Shown here: piece after piece, positions 61,126 to 64,000 of the stretch
Position numbering within the stretch: the stretch's first letter is position 1
Layout of the letters: every line of letters begins with the position of its first letter
Source of the DNA: Ignavibacteriota bacterium
Lineage (GTDB): Bacteria > Bacteroidota > Ignavibacteria > Ignavibacteriales > Ignavibacteriaceae
Length of the DNA: 64,000 nt
Assembly: GCA_013285405.1 (NCBI GenBank)
Contig: CP053446.1
Location: forward strand, 967,985 to 1,031,984
Direction of reading: 5' to 3'
Program-made: the position numbers and the translations under genes
Notes under the pieces: model-generated
Told to the model about the DNA's origin: nothing
The model's input: the letters and a program-made list of their open reading frames with translations, nothing else
Databases searched by the model: none

Positions 61126-62576
61126 ATGAAATTCACTTTCACCATTTTACTTTTTACTTTGCTTTTTTCTTCATTCAATTACACACAAACAGTCCAGACA
61201 CAAAGGTATAACCCATTCTCAGGCACAGTGGTTTTTTCCGTTGAAGGTGGAACAACTCTCGCAAGCACAGATTACAGCGGACTCGGTGTTGACTATCTCG
61301 GCAGACTTTCAATTGAATATTTCTTTCCTGCACGGACAAAAAGTGGTTTCGGAATCAGAGCATTTTATAACGCGGGTTTTCTTACAGGCAGTGATTCAAA
61401 TATTGATCCTCATGATTTCAGAACTAACATTTCAACTATCGGCGCAGGGGTAATTTTTAATTTAAGTGTTAACGATGTTGCATTCCCATATTTTTTTGCG
61501 GGCATAGCAAGCTTATCGTTTAATCCCAAAGGTGAAGGAGGAGTTGAACTGCCAAACAATGCAGCAAATGTTTACAGTACAACCGAAGTAAATTATCTCG
61601 GGGAACTCGGAGCGAGATATCCGGTGACGGAAAATCTTTCGGTGTCGTTAAGTTTTGGTTTACAAATTTCACCAAATGACTGGCTTGATGATAAAGCAAT
61701 TGGTGTTGGCAATGATATGTTCTTTACAGCGATGGGTGGAATCTCATATTCTTTCTTAACAGAGTTTGATACAGATGGAGATGGAGTTGTTGATTCAAAA
61801 GATATGTGTGCAAATACACCGGCAGGAGTTAAAGTTGATGAGTTCGGCTGTCCGTTTGATTCTGATAAAGACGGAATTCCGGATTATCTTGATGAATGTT
61901 CCGGCACACCACAAGGCGCACCTGTTGATAAAAAAGGTTGTCCGTTAGATTCGGATAACGATGGAGTTCCTGATTACACAGATCTCTGTCCCGATACAAC
62001 TCCCGGAGTAAAAGTGGATGAGTATGGATGTCCTTTTGATTCTGATGGTGATGGTGTTCCCGATCATCTTGACAGATGTCCCGATACTCCTTATGAAATT
62101 CAGGTTGATAAAAACGGCTGCCCAATGGATGAAGACCTCGATGGAGTTCCAGATCATCTGGATCAATGTCCCGGAACATTGCCCGGAGTTCAGGTAGATG
62201 AAAACGGATGCGAGTTAGTAATAGCTCCTCCTCCGCCACCTGTTGATCCCAATCAACTTATACTAAATTCAGAAACAAGTTTTGAATTTAACAGTGCTCA
62301 ATTAAAGCCAGCAGCATTTCCTGAATTGGATAAAATGCTTGAGCAGATGAAAAAATATCCAATGTCCCGCTGGAGAATTGAAGGACATACAGATAACATT
62401 GGTTCAGAAGATGGAAATATTAAAATGTCTCAGATGCGTGCTGAGTCTGTATTAAATTATTTTGTATCAAGAGGAATACCTCAAATTAGATTTGAAGTAG
62501 CAGGTATGGGAAGTAAATCTCCGATAGCTGATAACAAAACCGAGGAAGGCAGAGCAAAAAACAGAAGAGTGGAAAT
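61058..62576 (+). repeat. 1519-bp direct repeat containing promoter and nearly all of ompA, copy 2
   Basis: Same as 55926-57444 at an offset of 5132. The left junction has unrelated flanks; the right junction lies eight codons before the stop. Confidence 0.92.
61084..61091 (+). promoter_or_regulatory. Bacteroidota-type -7 promoter box for ompA copy 2
   Basis: TAACTTTG, 34 bases before the ATG at 61126; identical to copy 1. Confidence 0.55.
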
Positions 62577-62595
62577 TATTAGAATTGATAAATAA
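61126..62595 (+). CDS. OmpA-family outer-membrane protein with thrombospondin-3 repeats, copy 2
   Basis: 489 residues, same architecture as copy 1: signal peptide, barrel, five thrombospondin type 3 repeats, Pro-rich hinge and OmpA domain. It differs from copy 1 only by Ile for Thr at the fifth residue from the end and by silent changes in the last codons. There is no terminator: pepT follows 28 bases later with its own GGAGG site, so pepT may be read from the ompA promoter. That is unlike copy 1, which ends at a terminator, so the pepT-linked copy and the stand-alone copy have different transcript contexts. Confidence 0.93.
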   Translation: MKFTFTILLFTLLFSSFNYTQTVQTQRYNPFSGTVVFSVEGGTTLASTDYSGLGVDYLGRLSIEYFFPARTKSGFGIRAFYNAGFLTGSDSNIDPHDFRTNISTIGAGVIFNLSVNDVAFPYFFAGIASLSFNPKGEGGVELPNNAANVYSTTEVNYLGELGARYPVTENLSVSLSFGLQISPNDWLDDKAIGVGNDMFFTAMGGISYSFLTEFDTDGDGVVDSKDMCANTPAGVKVDEFGCPFDSDKDGIPDYLDECSGTPQGAPVDKKGCPLDSDNDGVPDYTDLCPDTTPGVKVDEYGCPFDSDGDGVPDHLDRCPDTPYEIQVDKNGCPMDEDLDGVPDHLDQCPGTLPGVQVDENGCELVIAPPPPPVDPNQLILNSETSFEFNSAQLKPAAFPELDKMLEQMKKYPMSRWRIEGHTDNIGSEDGNIKMSQMRAESVLNYFVSRGIPQIRFEVAGMGSKSPIADNKTEEGRAKNRRVEIIRIDK

Positions 62596-62623
62596 TAATC
62601 TTAAATAGAAACCCGGAGGAATA

Positions 62624-63871
62624 ATGTTCGATCCAAAATATAAATTCACTTGTGTTGATCGTTTTTTGAAGTATGTTAAATACGATACTCAATCAGATGA
62701 AGAATCAACTTCATTTCCAAGTACGGAAAAACAAAAAAAGCTTTCCGCTGATCTTGCAAAAGAATTAAAGAGAATGGGACTGAAAGATGCAGCTATGGAT
62801 AAATGGGGATACGTTATGGCAACAATTCCTGCAACGACTACAAAGAAAGTTCCGCCTGTTGCTTTCATTGCACACGTTGATACTTCACCTGCAGTAACTG
62901 GAAAAAATGTAAAACCAATCATTCATAAAAAATACAAAGGCGGCGATATAAAACTGCCTAACGGCGGATGGGTAATCAAAGTTAGTGAAAATCCTGATTT
63001 AAAGAATATGAAAGGATTTGATATTATCACAACCGACGGATCAACTTTGCTTGGGGCTGATAATAAAGCCGGTGTTGCTGAAATTATGGATGCAGTAAAT
63101 TATCTGCTCACACATCCGGAAGTAAAACACGGTCCAATAAAAATTTGTTTCACTCCCGATGAAGAAGTTGGCAGAGGCACAGAAAAAATAGATTTGAAAA
63201 AACTTGGAGCAAAATACGCTTACACAGTTGATGGTTCAAGTCGTGGTGAAGTTGAATCTGAAACTTTCAGTGCTGATATGGTTGTGTTAAAGTTCATCGG
63301 AAAAAATATTCATCCAGGCTATGCAAAAAACCAGATGATCAACTCGATAAAGATTGCTGCTGCATTTATGGAAAGTCTGCCAAAGAAAACTCTTTCACCG
63401 GAAACGACTGAAAAAAGACAGGGATATGTTCACTGCACAACAATAAGCGGACTCGAAGAAGTTACGACACTTAAAATAATCATCAGAGATTTTGAAACTG
63501 CAAAATTGAAAAAGTATGAACAGCTTCTTGAAAAACTTGCAAAGCAAGCAGTTGCAAAATTTCCTGGTTCGAAATATGAGTTTAAGGTTGTCACTCAATA
63601 CAGAAATATGAAAGAAGTCTTGGTTAAACATCCGCATGTTACAAAGTATGCAGTTCAGGCGATGAAGAATCTCGGAATCAAACCGATAATGAATCCGATT
63701 CGCGGTGGTACGGATGGTTCCAGATTATCTTTTATGGGTTTGCCATGTCCGAACATATTTGCAGGTGAACATAGTTTTCATTCACAGCTTGAATGGGTTG
63801 CTGTTCAGGATATGGAAATGGCGGTGAAGGTGATTGTTGAAATAGCAAAGATTTGGGAGAAGAGAAGTTAA
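62624..63871 (+). CDS. pepT: Peptidase T (tripeptide aminopeptidase)
   Basis: 415 residues of the M20 metallopeptidase family, the typical PepT length. It releases N-terminal residues from tripeptides in the cytoplasm. Zinc-site marks: IAHVDTSPAVTG (His and catalytic Asp), TLLGADNKAGVAEI (bridging Asp), FTPDEEVGRGTEKIDLKKLG (catalytic Glu and metal Glu), YTVDGSSRGEVE (Asp ligand) and, near the C-terminus, IRGGTDGSRLSFMGLPCPN with GEHSFHSQLEW (His ligand). The dimerisation domain lies at ~215-330. Preceded by CCCGGAGGAATAATG, a strong ribosome site. A hairpin with T-run follows at 63881. Confidence 0.93.
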   Translation: MFDPKYKFTCVDRFLKYVKYDTQSDEESTSFPSTEKQKKLSADLAKELKRMGLKDAAMDKWGYVMATIPATTTKKVPPVAFIAHVDTSPAVTGKNVKPIIHKKYKGGDIKLPNGGWVIKVSENPDLKNMKGFDIITTDGSTLLGADNKAGVAEIMDAVNYLLTHPEVKHGPIKICFTPDEEVGRGTEKIDLKKLGAKYAYTVDGSSRGEVESETFSADMVVLKFIGKNIHPGYAKNQMINSIKIAAAFMESLPKKTLSPETTEKRQGYVHCTTISGLEEVTTLKIIIRDFETAKLKKYEQLLEKLAKQAVAKFPGSKYEFKVVTQYRNMKEVLVKHPHVTKYAVQAMKNLGIKPIMNPIRGGTDGSRLSFMGLPCPNIFAGEHSFHSQLEWVAVQDMEMAVKVIVEIAKIWEKRS

Positions 63872-63880
63872 TTCAATGGC

Positions 63881-63946
63881 ACGCAGATGACACAGGTTGA
63901 GCTGATCAGCGCAGATCAGTTTAATCAGTGTAATCTGCGTTCTATT
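63881..63946 (+). terminator. ACGCAGATGACAC-type hairpin element after pepT
   Basis: ACGCAGATGACAC (63881-63893) pairs with GTGTAATCTGCGT (63928-63940) with one mismatch; an inner CTGATC-x-GATCAG stem is also present. TTCTATTTTTT follows. This is a well-known dispersed sequence type and here it also sits where a terminator is expected. Confidence 0.65.
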
Positions 63947-63953
63947 TTTTAAA

Positions 63954-64000
63954 ATGAAAAGATCATATAAAAAACCTGAACTAATGGCTCCTGCCGGTGA
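63954..64000 (+). CDS. Peptidase U32 family protein, N-terminus only
   Basis: Only 15 codons are in the window, starting at ATG 63954. K-K-P-E-L-M-A-P-A-G matches the conserved start of U32 peptidases and RlhA/TrhP-type tRNA/rRNA hydroxylation proteins (KPELLAPAGN). The assignment rests on this motif alone. Confidence 0.55.
   Translation, partial: MKRSYKKPELMAPAG

Overview
The window looks like a chromosomal segment from a free-living, low-GC member of the Bacteroidota/Chlorobi branch, most likely Ignavibacteria. This is inferred from three things: thirteen predicted secreted proteins end in the type IX secretion (T9SS) sorting domain with the NYPNPFNP signature; several promoters fit the Bacteroidota -7 box TAnnTTTG; and housekeeping genes such as group II GGGP synthase, amidase_3, pdxB, trhO and pepT are of the kind found in that group. 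No T9SS machinery, rRNA, tRNA, CRISPR array or transposase was seen.

Layout. 1-7.3 kb: housekeeping genes (S9-like hydrolase fragment, DUF192, gmhA, GGGP synthase, a ParA-like ATPase with an odd Walker A, ArsC-like, Trm112-like, ICMT-like, N-acetylmuramoyl-L-alanine amidase, thioredoxin). 7.5-37.2 kb: an almost entirely minus-strand block of surface or secreted proteins (SBBP, BNR, YCF48, beta-helix, LamG and other repeat proteins with T9SS tails; two tandem YadA-head/S74 chaperone proteins). Inside it are two regulatory systems built on the same periplasmic two-bladed-propeller sensor: a 1385-residue hybrid one-protein system, and a histidine kinase plus LuxR-type regulator. 37.7-45.8 kb: PAS histidine kinase, trhO, DUF2911, an HEAGH membrane protein, a MORN-TonB protein, pdxB and mgtE. 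45.9-52.8 kb: a plus-strand operon for nucleotide sugars and surface glycan (rmlA, rmlC, a DegT aminotransferase, a Wzi-like barrel, fcl, a four-helix-bundle protein, gmd). 52.8-63.9 kb: more T9SS cargo and two near-identical copies of an OmpA-family gene 5.1 kb apart, then pepT and the start of a U32 peptidase gene.

The most unusual content is repeats. T9SS sorting domains carry short palindromic elements inserted in frame. An 18-bp palindrome (ATCACGCA-NN-TGCGTGAT) occurs four times, in pairs around two genes; one copy encodes the last six residues of a histidine kinase. A palindrome AAAGATG-W-CATCTTT marks the S74 gene pair. Sorting-domain 3' ends together with their terminators look like a copied module. 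There is no clear self-contained new defence or mobile system; the palindrome families and their relation to the cargo genes are the best lead.
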